Origin: Lachnospiraceae bacterium
Lineage (GTDB): Bacteria; Bacillota; Clostridia; Lachnospirales; Lachnospiraceae
Reading direction: 5' to 3'
Assembly: GCA_024698865.1 (NCBI GenBank)
Contig: JAILQS010000163.1
Location: forward strand, 1 to 45,090
DNA: 45,090 nucleotides
Each line of letters begins with the position of its first letter. Within the stretch, counting starts at the first letter, position 1. Shown here piece after piece: positions 16,202 to 25,615 of this stretch. The translations under genes and the position numbers were made by a program. A model generated the notes under the pieces. That model was not told where the DNA came from. It saw only the letters and a list, made by a program, of their open reading frames with translations, and made no database searches.

Positions 16202-16270
16202 CAATCATTTATGTGACATTGTAACCTGCTATACTCATATCATAAAGAAATAGCGATGAGGAGTATAATT

Positions 16271-18001
16271 ATGAAGAATTTAAAAATAGTTTCCTATAAA
16301 ACAGCAATTATCCCTTCTAAGATGATTGCTGTCTTTATTTGCAGCCTGTTGATTGGCGCTTTTGGATTGGCAGGACTTAACGCAAAGGCGGCACAAAATA
16401 ATATTGGATCAGACCCTAAGGAAGAGAACAGTTTCCGTTATAAAGACGGAGAACGTATTGAAGATGAGATGCTGATAGAAGAGGATGGTTTATCTATCCG
16501 CTATAAGCCAAAGAAAGCGAATGCCAACGCATGGAAACTGGTAGACGGACAGTATTTGAGCAGCAATGGGAAACCGATTCCCGGAGCAATCGCAAAAGGT
16601 GTTGACGTCAGTTACCACAACGGAACAATTGACTGGGAGAAAGTAAAAGCAGACGGAATTGATTTTGCAATTATACGTTGCGGCTATGGAATGGACCAGA
16701 CGGATCAGGACGATAAGCAATGGGTGAATAATGCAAAGAAGTGCAGCGAACTTGGAATTCCGTTCGGCGTATATCTGTATTCCTATGCGAACACTTCCGA
16801 AAAAGCATTGAGTGAAGCAGAACATGTTTTACGCCTTGTAAAAGGGTATAAACTTTCCATGCCAATCTATTATGATCTGGAAGATACGATTGTTGAAAAA
16901 GCCGGAACTGCACAGATTCTTGAAAATACGAAAATTTTTACACAAAAACTGGAGAGTGCCGGTTATACCGTTGGAATCTATGCCAATCTGTATTGGTTCA
17001 ATACTTTCCTGACGGATGCCTATTATGATAAATATGAAAAATGGGTGGCACAGTATAATACCACCTGTAACTACACAAAACCGTACTATATCTGGCAATC
17101 CACAAGTGAAGGAACGGTAAGCGGTATCGGAAGCAAAAGCGTAGACCTAAACTTTATGTTAAATACGGCACCGGTATCGGCAAAAATTACAGGTATCAGA
17201 CAGACAGAGAATGGAAATGAAGTTACATTTATTCCGGGGATCGGAGCGACCTCTTATGATTTGTATCGTATGAATTCTGCCAATGTTTCTACGTATATAG
17301 CCAGCAAAGGTATCAACGAGAAAAAAGAATTCCTTGATACTACCGTTAAAAGCCTGAGTGGATATCGCTATTATATTGTAACGAAACGTGACTTCAAATC
17401 GCAAAAAGGCAGTGTGAAGACAGATGCCATCAAACCACTTGCAAAGACCTCGATTTCAGTAGCATATAACACGTACAATTCACTGAAAATCACCTGGAAG
17501 AAAATCAGTGGCGCCAATGGATATAAACTGTATCGAAAGAGCGGTACTACGTATAAATTAATTAAAACCTTAAGTGGCGAGACAAACTGTAGTTATATTG
17601 ATACAAAACTCACCTGCGGCAAAACGTATAATTATATTGTGCGTGCATATCAGACGCTAGGTGGTGTAAAGATACTTGGTAATGCAAGTATAAAAGGGAA
17701 AGATGCAACACCAAAACCGCCAAAGCCGGAGAAACTGACACTAAAGAATTCCGGACACTATATTAAAGTAAAATGGTCTAAAGTAAAGGGCTGCCATGGT
17801 TATCTGATTTACCGAAGAACAGGGACAAAGGGAAGTTTTACACGCATTAAGACAATCAGCAAATCCACAACACTTTCCTTTACCGACAAAACTGTAAAGA
17901 AGAAGAAAACGTATTACTATAAAGTCCGAGGCTACCGTACGGTTTCCGGCAAAAAAGTATACGGAGCTTATTCAAAAGCCTACAAACTCAAAGCCAAATA
18001 A
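16271..18001 (+). CDS. Secreted GH25 lysozyme with fibronectin-III-like tail
   Basis: This 576-residue protein has a signal peptide (about 1-40, ending near LNAKAA) and a GH25 muramidase domain from about residue 105 to 300. It should hydrolyse the beta-1,4 bond of peptidoglycan. Asp112 in KGVDVSYHNG and the Asp202-x-Glu204 pair in YYDLED fit the GH25 active site. Two or three repeats follow with the WKKISGANGYKLYRKSG and WSKVKGCHGYLIYRRTG patterns of fibronectin-III-like modules, common in Lachnospiraceae surface proteins. The ATG at 16271 is 7 nt after AGGAG; an in-frame ATG at 16256 overlaps that site. It ends at the hairpin before spoIVA. Confidence 0.92.
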   Translation: MKNLKIVSYKTAIIPSKMIAVFICSLLIGAFGLAGLNAKAAQNNIGSDPKEENSFRYKDGERIEDEMLIEEDGLSIRYKPKKANANAWKLVDGQYLSSNGKPIPGAIAKGVDVSYHNGTIDWEKVKADGIDFAIIRCGYGMDQTDQDDKQWVNNAKKCSELGIPFGVYLYSYANTSEKALSEAEHVLRLVKGYKLSMPIYYDLEDTIVEKAGTAQILENTKIFTQKLESAGYTVGIYANLYWFNTFLTDAYYDKYEKWVAQYNTTCNYTKPYYIWQSTSEGTVSGIGSKSVDLNFMLNTAPVSAKITGIRQTENGNEVTFIPGIGATSYDLYRMNSANVSTYIASKGINEKKEFLDTTVKSLSGYRYYIVTKRDFKSQKGSVKTDAIKPLAKTSISVAYNTYNSLKITWKKISGANGYKLYRKSGTTYKLIKTLSGETNCSYIDTKLTCGKTYNYIVRAYQTLGGVKILGNASIKGKDATPKPPKPEKLTLKNSGHYIKVKWSKVKGCHGYLIYRRTGTKGSFTRIKTISKSTTLSFTDKTVKKKKTYYYKVRGYRTVSGKKVYGAYSKAYKLKAK

Positions 18002-18005
18002 CAGT

Positions 18006-18034
18006 GAATAATATTTAACCCCCTTTCATATATT
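18006..18034 (+). promoter_or_regulatory. Sigma-E-like sporulation promoter for spoIVA
   Basis: GAATAAT (18006-18012) and CATATATT (18027-18034) are separated by exactly 14 bp. This matches the B. subtilis sigma-E pattern of a -35 like KMATAWW and a -10 like CATACAnT. spoIVA is sigma-E controlled in B. subtilis. Transcription would begin around 18041, just at the right arm of the overlapping terminator hairpin. The match is by eye. Confidence 0.5.
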
Positions 18035-18061
18035 GAAATAGATATGGAAGGGGGATTTTTT
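18019..18061 (+). terminator. Terminator hairpin holding the spoIVA ribosome site
   Basis: CCCCCTTTCATAT (18019-18031) pairs with ATATGGAAGGGGG (18042-18054) over 13 bp with one G-T wobble. It is followed by ATTTTTT (18055-18061), a standard intrinsic terminator 17 nt after the GH25 stop. The right arm GGAAGGGGG is also the only ribosome site for the GTG start of spoIVA at 18063. Transcripts reading in from the left would therefore both terminate and hide the spoIVA start. Confidence 0.85.
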
Positions 18062-18062
18062 C

Positions 18063-19553
18063 GTGAATCAGGAGACAAAGTTTAATCTGTATAGAGACAT
18101 TCAAAACAGAACAAATGGAGAAATCTATCTGGGAGTTGTAGGACCGGTAAGAACGGGTAAATCTACCTTTATCAAGCGTTTTATGAATCTTATGGTAATT
18201 CCGAATATAGAAAATGATGCTGACAAGGAAAGAGCGATTGATGAATTGCCACAATCCGCCGGTGGAACGGTGATTATGACCACAGAACCCAAATTTATAC
18301 CTAAGGAAGCGGTTGAAATAAATGTGGGAGTACCAATCCGGGTGCGTCTCATTGACTGCGTTGGATTCGTTGTGGAGGGTGCCGGTGGGGTTATGGAGGC
18401 AGAACAGGAACGCATGGTGAAAACGCCTTGGTCAAGTGAGGAAATGCCTTTTAGCAAAGCAGCAAGCATTGGAACGAAAAAAGTCATCAAAGACCATTCT
18501 ACAATCGGAATTGTACTTACGTGTGACGGCAGCTTCGGCGAAATTCCGCGAAATTCCTACGTTGCGGCGGAAGAAGAAATTATAAAGGATATGGAGCGTA
18601 TTCAAAAGCCGTTCGTTGTAGTGCTAAATACGATGAAACCGCTATCGGATGATGCAGCGCTTTTGGCAAAATCGCTACGGGAAAAGTATCAGGTGCCGGT
18701 TATTCCTGTAAACTGTGAGCAGTTAAGAGAGGAAGATGTTTTGCACATATTGAAAGAAGCACTGTCAATTTTTCCGGTACAAAAGCTAAATTTTTACCTG
18801 CCAAACTGGGTGGAAATCCTGAGTGATTCTCATCCGATCAAAGAAAAAATAATGCATTTGATTCGGCTGCTTGTGAAAGATGTAGACAAAATGAAAGACT
18901 TAAATACAGGGCTTTTGCAACGCGTAAAAGAAGAGATGGCAGAACCGGCATTTGACGTTTCCATTGACGCGATAAAAATGGAAAGCGGGGAAGCTGACCT
19001 TAAGATCGGACTCCCGAATGATATTTACTATGAGGTGCTGAGTGAACTTAGCGGAGTTGATATAGGTGGTGAGTATCAGTTAATACAGACACTTCGCGAA
19101 CTCGTATTACATAAAAAAGAATTTGAAAAAATGGAGGATGCATATGAGCAGGTGCGTTATTCCGGATATGGTGTGATTTCGCCGGGGGCGAAAGAAATTC
19201 AAATTGAGGAACCGGAGCTGATTCATCACGGCAATAAATATGGTGTAAAAATCAAGGCGTCTGCACCGTCCATTCATATGATTAATGCAAATATCGAAAC
19301 CGAGATTGCACCGATTGTCGGCAACAGGGAACAGGCGGAAGAACTGGTACGCTACATGGAAGAAAATGCGAAAGATTTGCCGGAGGGAATCTGGAATACG
19401 AATATTTTTGGAAAAACCGTCGGTCAGATGGTAGAGGAAGGGATTCGAAGTAAAATTGTAAAACTATCCGAGGAAAGTAGAATTAAACTTCAGGAAACAC
19501 TTCGTAAAGTGGTGAACGACTCTAATGGAGGAGTTATATTTATCATTATTTAA
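18063..19553 (+). CDS. spoIVA: Stage IV sporulation protein A, ATPase
   Basis: SpoIVA is an ATP-hydrolysing protein that polymerises on the forespore surface and forms the base of the spore coat. The 496-residue length is normal. The N-terminal NTPase domain has the Walker A motif GPVRTGKST near residues 27-35, then SAGGTVIMTTEPKFIP and LIDCVGFVVEGA. The C-terminal region ends in NDSNGGVIFIII, close to the family's usual end. The start is GTG at 18063 with AAGGGGG about 8 nt upstream inside the hairpin. It is the only clear sporulation gene here and marks the host as a spore former or recent descendant. Confidence 0.98.
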   Translation: MNQETKFNLYRDIQNRTNGEIYLGVVGPVRTGKSTFIKRFMNLMVIPNIENDADKERAIDELPQSAGGTVIMTTEPKFIPKEAVEINVGVPIRVRLIDCVGFVVEGAGGVMEAEQERMVKTPWSSEEMPFSKAASIGTKKVIKDHSTIGIVLTCDGSFGEIPRNSYVAAEEEIIKDMERIQKPFVVVLNTMKPLSDDAALLAKSLREKYQVPVIPVNCEQLREEDVLHILKEALSIFPVQKLNFYLPNWVEILSDSHPIKEKIMHLIRLLVKDVDKMKDLNTGLLQRVKEEMAEPAFDVSIDAIKMESGEADLKIGLPNDIYYEVLSELSGVDIGGEYQLIQTLRELVLHKKEFEKMEDAYEQVRYSGYGVISPGAKEIQIEEPELIHHGNKYGVKIKASAPSIHMINANIETEIAPIVGNREQAEELVRYMEENAKDLPEGIWNTNIFGKTVGQMVEEGIRSKIVKLSEESRIKLQETLRKVVNDSNGGVIFIII

Positions 19554-19647
19554 AAAAATGTGGAATTACAAACGGAGATAATTCATAAATATGCGAAATT
19601 AGTGTATAGTTTTATTGTTTTTTTACAAATACAACAAAAAAATGTAG

Positions 19648-19656
19648 TGTTATAAT
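19648..19656 (+). promoter_or_regulatory. Extended -10 promoter for the GH43 gene
   Basis: TGTTATAAT (19648-19656) is a perfect -10 with a TG extension, 31 bp before the ATG. No good -35 lies at 16-18 bp; TTTACA at 19622 is too far. The 133-bp gap after spoIVA is very AT-rich, which may help as an UP-like tract. Confidence 0.5.
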
Positions 19657-19686
19657 CAGAAAGAATGAAAAATGGAGGGTGAACAA

Positions 19687-22600
19687 ATGAAAAACAAAAA
19701 CTTGAAACACACTTTTTCACGTGCAGTCAGCATTGTGTTAAGTCTGGCAGTGTTAACCACGTCAGGTGCAGTGCAAAGTGCAGTTGGAAAGGCAGACACA
19801 ACGGCGAAGGAGCCGGTAATTTACTACGATTTCCATGAGGAAAGCGGTAGTGTGATTCACAATGTGGGGACAGCAGGAGAAACGTTTGGGGCAACAATCA
19901 ATGATGCCAAAAACGTAACTTGGACGAACGAGGCTGTCAAAGGCAGAGGGGCAGCATTACATAACGGAGGGTACTTTACCGTTAATCAGAATGCGCCACT
20001 CAAAAATCTTACAGATTTTACTCTATCTATGTGGGTAAATCTTGAGAAACAGAGTAACTGGCAGACTATATGCACCTTTGGAAGAGGACAGGATGCATAT
20101 TTGATTGTCACACCGCAAAGAGGCAGCGATGAAAACGGAGTTTCTGTCGTTATGAGTACGAATGGTAATCGTAACGGCGCAGAACAGCGCATTTCCTATA
20201 CGCAACAGAAAGAAAAACTGTCATGTAATACATGGCATTATATCGCATTTACTTTGAACAAAAATGTCGGTACTTTGTATGTAGACGGGGAAGCGGTAGC
20301 AACAAAAGATGACTTTACCATCAATCCGTCTATGCTTGGGGATACGACAGACAACTACATCGGTAAATCTACATATCCGGATCCGAATCTGGAAGGTGGT
20401 ATCGATGAATTCAAAATTTATGACTACGCCCTGAGTGCAGAGCAGATTAATACCGAGGCAAAAATAATGGCAGATAGCTGGATTACAGAGGATATGAACA
20501 GTATCAAATTAAATGACAGCTACGAAACAGACCAGACTGTGTGGGACTCTTTTGCCCTTCCTTTTGCGGCTAAAAATGGCAGTACGATTCAGTGGTCCGT
20601 AAATGATAAAAACTACGAAGAACCGGTATATACCGTTATAAGAGGAAAAGCAGGAGAAGCAGATCAGAAAGTAACACTGAAAGCCGATTTTTCGAAACTT
20701 GGCATTCATAAAACCAAAGAGTATCATCTGACCATTCCAAGCATTGATAAAGGGGCACAGGATAAGGATATTTTTGCAATCGGCGTTGGCAATCCGACAG
20801 TGCCGGCATACCTTGCAGATACAACCGTATATTATGATGAACAGACAGAACGGTTTATGGCGTTTGGTACAAACGACGGAAATGGTGCTGCAAATGTATA
20901 TCCAACGCAGATGTGGTATTCTACAGACTGCAAAAACTGGCATAACACACTGGTTGATTTTCCAAACGGCTGGGCAGGTGCGCTTTCCGATGCCGGACTT
21001 GGAAGTATCGACGATGCCGTATGGGCACCAAGTTTTGTTTATAATCCGGATACGCAGTATTATTATCTGTCGTACAGTTTGCATATGAAAACCTTTGTTG
21101 CAAAAGTTTCGCTGGAAGACATGAAGAAGTTTATGAATGGAACAATTGATTGTATTCCATGGAGTGATGCGAACGGATATATGTCCAATCAGATGCTTGT
21201 TCCGGAATATGACGCTCAGTTGTTTATTGACGAAGACGCGGAAGGTCATCATACGATGTATCTTTGCTACAGCGTATACAACGGTTCCAAAGGCGGATAC
21301 GATCTCGACCTCGTAAAATTCAAAGCAGATGCAACGACAGGAAATCTTTCCGTAGACAATTCGGATCCGGAACATTTTGAAAGAACATATGACGGTAATT
21401 ATACGAGATTTAGCGGAGCGTACAGATACCATACCTTTGGGGGACTTCGCAACGAATTTGAAGGATCATTTATTTATAAAGACAAAACAACAGGATTTTA
21501 CTATCTGATGTGGTCCGTTGATGCGAGCGAGACATACAACGTTCGATATGCGGTTTCCAAGGATGGAATCACAGGACAGTACAAGGAAATGAACCATTCT
21601 TTTGATGAACCGATCCTTTCCACCAATGCAACATCCAATATTTTAGGACCGGGACATCATTCCGTGTTTGATTATAAGGGACAGGCTTATATTGCATATC
21701 ACAGACAGCATTATCCGTTCGTAGACAGCAAAAGACAGACCTGTATTAATAAGATGGATTTTGTAACGGATGTGAATGCCAAAGATTATGGTGCCATCAA
21801 AAAAGTAATTCCTACCAACGAAGGTGTTGATATGGGAATTACAAATGAAAAGGCGGGTATGACAAACCTTGCTGTCGGCAAACAGACAAGAACTTCTTCT
21901 GTAAGAGGTTATGACATCAATGGAATGCATATTCCAAACTGTAACTCTACCGACATTTCCTTTGCGTTTGCAGGAAATTATGCAGTAGATGAAAACAACG
22001 CAACTCACTGGGATGCAGGTGTTGGAGTATCCAGACCATGGATAATTGTCGATTTGGGATACGATTGCAATATTGATTCCATCGAGACAACGTTTGAGTT
22101 TACAAGCAGAACTTACAAATACACCTATGAATATCTGGAGGAGAGTAAGGCAAAAGATCTGGATCATGCGAGCCTTTCCAAAGAATGGACAACTTATGTG
22201 GACAAAAAAGAAGACGGAGCACCAATGTCTCCGGTTGTAGATAAGAAAACCTCCGGCGCAAAAGCCCGTTATGTAAAACTCACAATTGAGGAAGCAGTCG
22301 GACTTCCAAGAACCGCTTGCGATAAAGATGCAGCGAATGCGACAAATGGAATCAGTGTTCTTGAGATGAAAGTTTACGGAACACCGTCTTTAAAGGAGGC
22401 AAATGATTTAAACCGAACGCTGGAGGCAGAGTCTTACTGGGAGAACTATGGTCTTGTAACTAGCTGTGATGAAAATGGCGCATTTGGAATGAAAGCAGAA
22501 AAAAATAACAGCTTCTTGAAAATTGAAGGAGTAAATCTTTCGGACGGTAGCGATCAGGTAACGTTAAAAACACTGAATGATGCAAATTCTACAGGTATAG

Positions 22601-24114
22601 TTGAATTGTATCTGGATAGCTTGAGCAATACTCCGATTGCAACGTTTGAAATTACAAAAGAGACATATAATGCAACAAGCGGTTTGTTAACGCAGAAGCT
22701 TAACAAAGCTGTGGCAAATGGAAAACATGACTTATATGTTTTGTTTAAGGATAATGCGACTTCTAAGGTTTCTTTAGGATTGAACTGGATTAAGTTTGGA
22801 GAAATCAAACCGGATACGGCAGTGCTTTATTCTTTGCTTTCGCAGGGAGACAACTTAAGTGGAAGATATCAGGAGTCTACTTTAAAAAGAGTAGAAGCAC
22901 AGATGCAGGCTGCAAGAAAACTGCTGGAGTCAAACAATTATACACAAAAACAGATTGACTCTACAACAGTAGCCTTAAGAGAAGCACTCAAAGGATTACA
23001 TAAAGTGGGTATTCGCGCCGATTATTATACACTGGATAATCATGGTGGCAATAGAGAAGATTTATACGACGGTGAACTGGAAGATGGCAATTTTGTAAAA
23101 ACAGCAACTGATGAGGACATCAATCATTCCAGCATGGAAACATTACTTGGTTTGAATGCGGGGACTTCTGATTTTGCCGGCGTCAGATGGACCGGTTGTA
23201 TCGTCCCTAAAGAAAGTGGAGACTACACGTTTGAAACCTATTCCGATAATGGAATTCGTGTTTATCTTGATCAAAACGGTGATGGCAAAATAGAGGATAA
23301 AGAAAATATCATCGACTGGTGGAGCTGTGGATGGGAAGAGAATCATTCTTCAGAAGCGATAGCGTTAGAAGCAGGAAAGTCTTACAGCTTTATGGTGGAA
23401 TATATTGAACTTTCCGGCGGTTCCATTGCTAAACTTTCCTGGAAACGGGACAATGGTTCTATGGAACCGGTGCCGGCAGATGTATTATTTATGCCAAAGG
23501 TAGATTATACACAGGCGGATACATTATTAAAGCAGTGTCAGACAATCAAAGCTTCGGATTACACCAAAGAATCCTATGCAGCCTTTGAAGAAAAATTAAT
23601 GCAATTAAAAGAGTATCGCAGTGATACACAGCTGTTGGCAGAAGATTTGCAAAAGGTTGTTACGGCAACACAGGAAGCAATGAAAGCACTTGTAAAGGAT
23701 ACAACCAAAGTGACGAATCCGAGTCCTTCCCCGGTAAAAACGGATAATCTGCCAAAATTAAAAGAGAAGTTCGTAACCGGAGGGATTCAGTACGCCGTTA
23801 CAAAGGCACATAAAACAAAAGGCAGTGTTTGTGTTGTGGCTATGAAGACAAAAACGAAGAAAACAGTTACGATTCCGGATACCGTAAAATACAAAGGCTA
23901 TCGTTTCAAAGTAACCGCAATAAAAGCAAAAGCATTTAACAAATGCAGTAAGACAAAGACCATTACGGTTAAAGCAAAAGGGATTACAAAAGTAGAAAAA
24001 AATGCATTTAAAGGAACAAACAAAAAAGCGACACTTAAACTGCCTAAGAGCTGCAAAAAGAAATACGGTAAACTTTTCAAAGGAAAAGGCTGTAAGAAGA
24101 TAAAATGGTATTAA
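19687..24114 (+). CDS. Secreted multidomain GH43 arabinanase-type enzyme
   Basis: This 1475-residue exported protein probably cleaves arabinan or related plant polysaccharide. In order: signal peptide (1-36); LamG-like domain (about 42-254); atrophied Ig-like domain (about 274-350); GH43 five-blade domain (about 365-700) with candidate catalytic Asp378 in LADTTVYYD, Asp442 or Asp443 before VWAPSF, and Glu592 in FEGSF; F5/8 discoidin domain (about 727-898); CBM6-like domain (about 908-1038); FIVAR helices (about 1045-1108); PA14 domain (about 1108-1268); second FIVAR (about 1272-1335); and a basic BspA/LRR_5-like tail (about 1361-1475). There is no LPxTG, so attachment is probably via the tail. 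The ATG at 19687 follows GGAGGGTG; an ATG at 19672 is upstream of that site. Confidence 0.9.
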   Translation: MKNKNLKHTFSRAVSIVLSLAVLTTSGAVQSAVGKADTTAKEPVIYYDFHEESGSVIHNVGTAGETFGATINDAKNVTWTNEAVKGRGAALHNGGYFTVNQNAPLKNLTDFTLSMWVNLEKQSNWQTICTFGRGQDAYLIVTPQRGSDENGVSVVMSTNGNRNGAEQRISYTQQKEKLSCNTWHYIAFTLNKNVGTLYVDGEAVATKDDFTINPSMLGDTTDNYIGKSTYPDPNLEGGIDEFKIYDYALSAEQINTEAKIMADSWITEDMNSIKLNDSYETDQTVWDSFALPFAAKNGSTIQWSVNDKNYEEPVYTVIRGKAGEADQKVTLKADFSKLGIHKTKEYHLTIPSIDKGAQDKDIFAIGVGNPTVPAYLADTTVYYDEQTERFMAFGTNDGNGAANVYPTQMWYSTDCKNWHNTLVDFPNGWAGALSDAGLGSIDDAVWAPSFVYNPDTQYYYLSYSLHMKTFVAKVSLEDMKKFMNGTIDCIPWSDANGYMSNQMLVPEYDAQLFIDEDAEGHHTMYLCYSVYNGSKGGYDLDLVKFKADATTGNLSVDNSDPEHFERTYDGNYTRFSGAYRYHTFGGLRNEFEGSFIYKDKTTGFYYLMWSVDASETYNVRYAVSKDGITGQYKEMNHSFDEPILSTNATSNILGPGHHSVFDYKGQAYIAYHRQHYPFVDSKRQTCINKMDFVTDVNAKDYGAIKKVIPTNEGVDMGITNEKAGMTNLAVGKQTRTSSVRGYDINGMHIPNCNSTDISFAFAGNYAVDENNATHWDAGVGVSRPWIIVDLGYDCNIDSIETTFEFTSRTYKYTYEYLEESKAKDLDHASLSKEWTTYVDKKEDGAPMSPVVDKKTSGAKARYVKLTIEEAVGLPRTACDKDAANATNGISVLEMKVYGTPSLKEANDLNRTLEAESYWENYGLVTSCDENGAFGMKAEKNNSFLKIEGVNLSDGSDQVTLKTLNDANSTGIVELYLDSLSNTPIATFEITKETYNATSGLLTQKLNKAVANGKHDLYVLFKDNATSKVSLGLNWIKFGEIKPDTAVLYSLLSQGDNLSGRYQESTLKRVEAQMQAARKLLESNNYTQKQIDSTTVALREALKGLHKVGIRADYYTLDNHGGNREDLYDGELEDGNFVKTATDEDINHSSMETLLGLNAGTSDFAGVRWTGCIVPKESGDYTFETYSDNGIRVYLDQNGDGKIEDKENIIDWWSCGWEENHSSEAIALEAGKSYSFMVEYIELSGGSIAKLSWKRDNGSMEPVPADVLFMPKVDYTQADTLLKQCQTIKASDYTKESYAAFEEKLMQLKEYRSDTQLLAEDLQKVVTATQEAMKALVKDTTKVTNPSPSPVKTDNLPKLKEKFVTGGIQYAVTKAHKTKGSVCVVAMKTKTKKTVTIPDTVKYKGYRFKVTAIKAKAFNKCSKTKTITVKAKGITKVEKNAFKGTNKKATLKLPKSCKKKYGKLFKGKGCKKIKWY

Positions 24115-24170
24115 TGCAGAGTGAAAATGAGTTAAAAATGTGTAAATTTCATTAAAAATAATATGCCTCC

Positions 24171-24198
24171 TTGACAAATAAAACGGTTGTGTTATACT
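24171..24198 (+). promoter_or_regulatory. Strong sigma-A promoter for the NlpC/P60 gene
   Basis: TTGACA (24171-24176) and TATACT (24193-24198) are 16 bp apart, with a TG extension at 24190-24191. The predicted leader is about 65 nt and ends with TTGGAGG before the ATG. No terminator is visible for the GH43 gene in the 56 bp upstream. Confidence 0.8.
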
Positions 24199-24269
24199 CT
24201 TATCGATGTAATATTTTTGTAACATTTATATTAGTAAATTAGAGACGTGATTTTAATTGGAGGTTATAT

Positions 24270-25421
24270 ATGAAAAGAATCATTATCAACGGGTTACTTG
24301 TTGCAATGATTGGAACAACAGCGGTTTTTGGTGGTTTTACAACTGCCGGTGCTGAGACAACAGCTTTTAGTTCACATGCAATAGCAGGAATCTCTGCAAG
24401 TTTGGATTCCTATGCCAGTGCAAATAAAGATTTGGATACAACAGTAGAATCCGGACTTGTACCGGAGGAATTTAAATTAAACCTCGTATACGACAGATTA
24501 GGTATTGCACAGGTTGATAATTACCTGAATATCCGTAAGAAACCGGATGAAGAAGGCAAGGTTGTAGGTAAGCTTACAAAGAATGCCGGATGTAATGTAT
24601 ACAAGATTAAGGATGGTTGGGCTAAGATTATTTCCGGCGGAATCAAAGGCTGGGTAAAAGAAGAATATCTTGTAACCGACGCGGATGCAGAAGAGTACGC
24701 TAAGAAGGTAGCAAAGAAAGTTGCTACGGTTACTACAGATACTTTGAAGGTAAGAGCACTTCCTTCTACGGAATCTAAGGTATATACTTTAGTTCCTGCG
24801 GACGAGGAGCTGGTTGTTGTAAAAGAAGATCTTACACAAAACTATGTAGAGCGTTTCTATAAGAAACACAAAGATGATAAAGATTATCTGCTGGAAGACA
24901 GCAATGCGAAACTTACTTATGAAGATTTGAAAGACTGGATCTGCGTCAAAATCGACAGTGAAAGAGCTTTCGTTAAAAAAGAATTTGTAGATATTTCTTA
25001 TAAGCTTTCCAGAGCATCCAAGTTCTCTGAAAAAGAACTTGCAGAGGCACAGATGAGTTCTGTACGTTCCCAGATGGTATCTTATGCATATCAGTTCTTA
25101 GGTAACAGATATGTTTACGGTGGTACAAGTCTTACGAACGGTACCGACTGCTCCGGATTTACAATGAGAATTTATGAGCATTTTGGATACGGTATCCCAA
25201 GAACTTCATCTGAACAGGCAGCGGCTTCTTCTCGTATCAGTTATGATCAGGTAAAACCGGGTGACTTGTTCTTCTATGGACATGGTAGTAGTGTAAGCCA
25301 CGTTGCAATGTACATTGGAGACGGAATGGTTATTCACGCAAGTAACGAAGCGACCGGTATTAAAGTGTCGAACGCTTACTACAGATCACCAATCAAGATT
25401 GGTAGATTTATTTACGATTAA
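24270..25421 (+). CDS. Secreted SH3b-NlpC/P60 peptidoglycan endopeptidase
   Basis: This 383-residue protein should cut within cell-wall peptides. It has a signal peptide (1-28, ending AGAET), two SH3b wall-binding domains (about 75-135, NYLNIRKKPDEEGKVVGKL; and about 145-250, TLKVRALPSTESKVYTL, with an insert), then a C-terminal NlpC/P60 domain (about 270-383). The Cys-His-His triad is visible: Cys294 in GTDCSGFT, His344 in SVSHVAMYIGDG and His356 in VIHASN. It has its own strong promoter and terminator, so it is monocistronic and probably well expressed. A role in daughter-cell separation or wall turnover is inferred. Confidence 0.96.
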   Translation: MKRIIINGLLVAMIGTTAVFGGFTTAGAETTAFSSHAIAGISASLDSYASANKDLDTTVESGLVPEEFKLNLVYDRLGIAQVDNYLNIRKKPDEEGKVVGKLTKNAGCNVYKIKDGWAKIISGGIKGWVKEEYLVTDADAEEYAKKVAKKVATVTTDTLKVRALPSTESKVYTLVPADEELVVVKEDLTQNYVERFYKKHKDDKDYLLEDSNAKLTYEDLKDWICVKIDSERAFVKKEFVDISYKLSRASKFSEKELAEAQMSSVRSQMVSYAYQFLGNRYVYGGTSLTNGTDCSGFTMRIYEHFGYGIPRTSSEQAAASSRISYDQVKPGDLFFYGHGSSVSHVAMYIGDGMVIHASNEATGIKVSNAYYRSPIKIGRFIYD

Positions 25422-25429
25422 TTTGGTTG

Positions 25430-25477
25430 GCACCAAAGCAAATAACTTTTGTTAATGCTTTGGTGCTGATTTTTTTG
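25430..25477 (+). terminator. Rho-independent terminator of the NlpC/P60 gene
   Basis: GCACCAAAGCA (25430-25440) pairs perfectly with TGCTTTGGTGC (25456-25466) across a 15-nt loop, followed by TGA and a run of T's to 25477. It starts 9 nt after the stop. Confidence 0.92.
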
Positions 25478-25511
25478 CATTCTTAATCCAAGGGAAGCGA
25501 CTTCGTTTATC

Positions 25512-25540
25512 TTGTTTTAAAAGGATATTTAGGGTATAAT
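25512..25540 (+). promoter_or_regulatory. Sigma-A promoter for the MutS-like cluster
   Basis: TTGTTT (25512-25517) and a perfect TATAAT (25535-25540) are 17 bp apart, giving a leader of about 70 nt. It follows the NlpC/P60 terminator and is the clear start of the unit that continues into rnhA, mutS and mutL. Confidence 0.75.
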
Positions 25541-25615
25541 TCACGTTGGGTATTTGCGTTTGAGTGATGTTACGAATTACCCGAGCGGATTACAGGAAAG
25601 GTTTTATTTATTGAA

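Noticed and set aside
20509-21432. - strand open frame of 307 residues
   Set aside because: It is antisense to the GH43 domain, rich in Cys, Ile and His without domain signature; the + strand frame is clearly coding.
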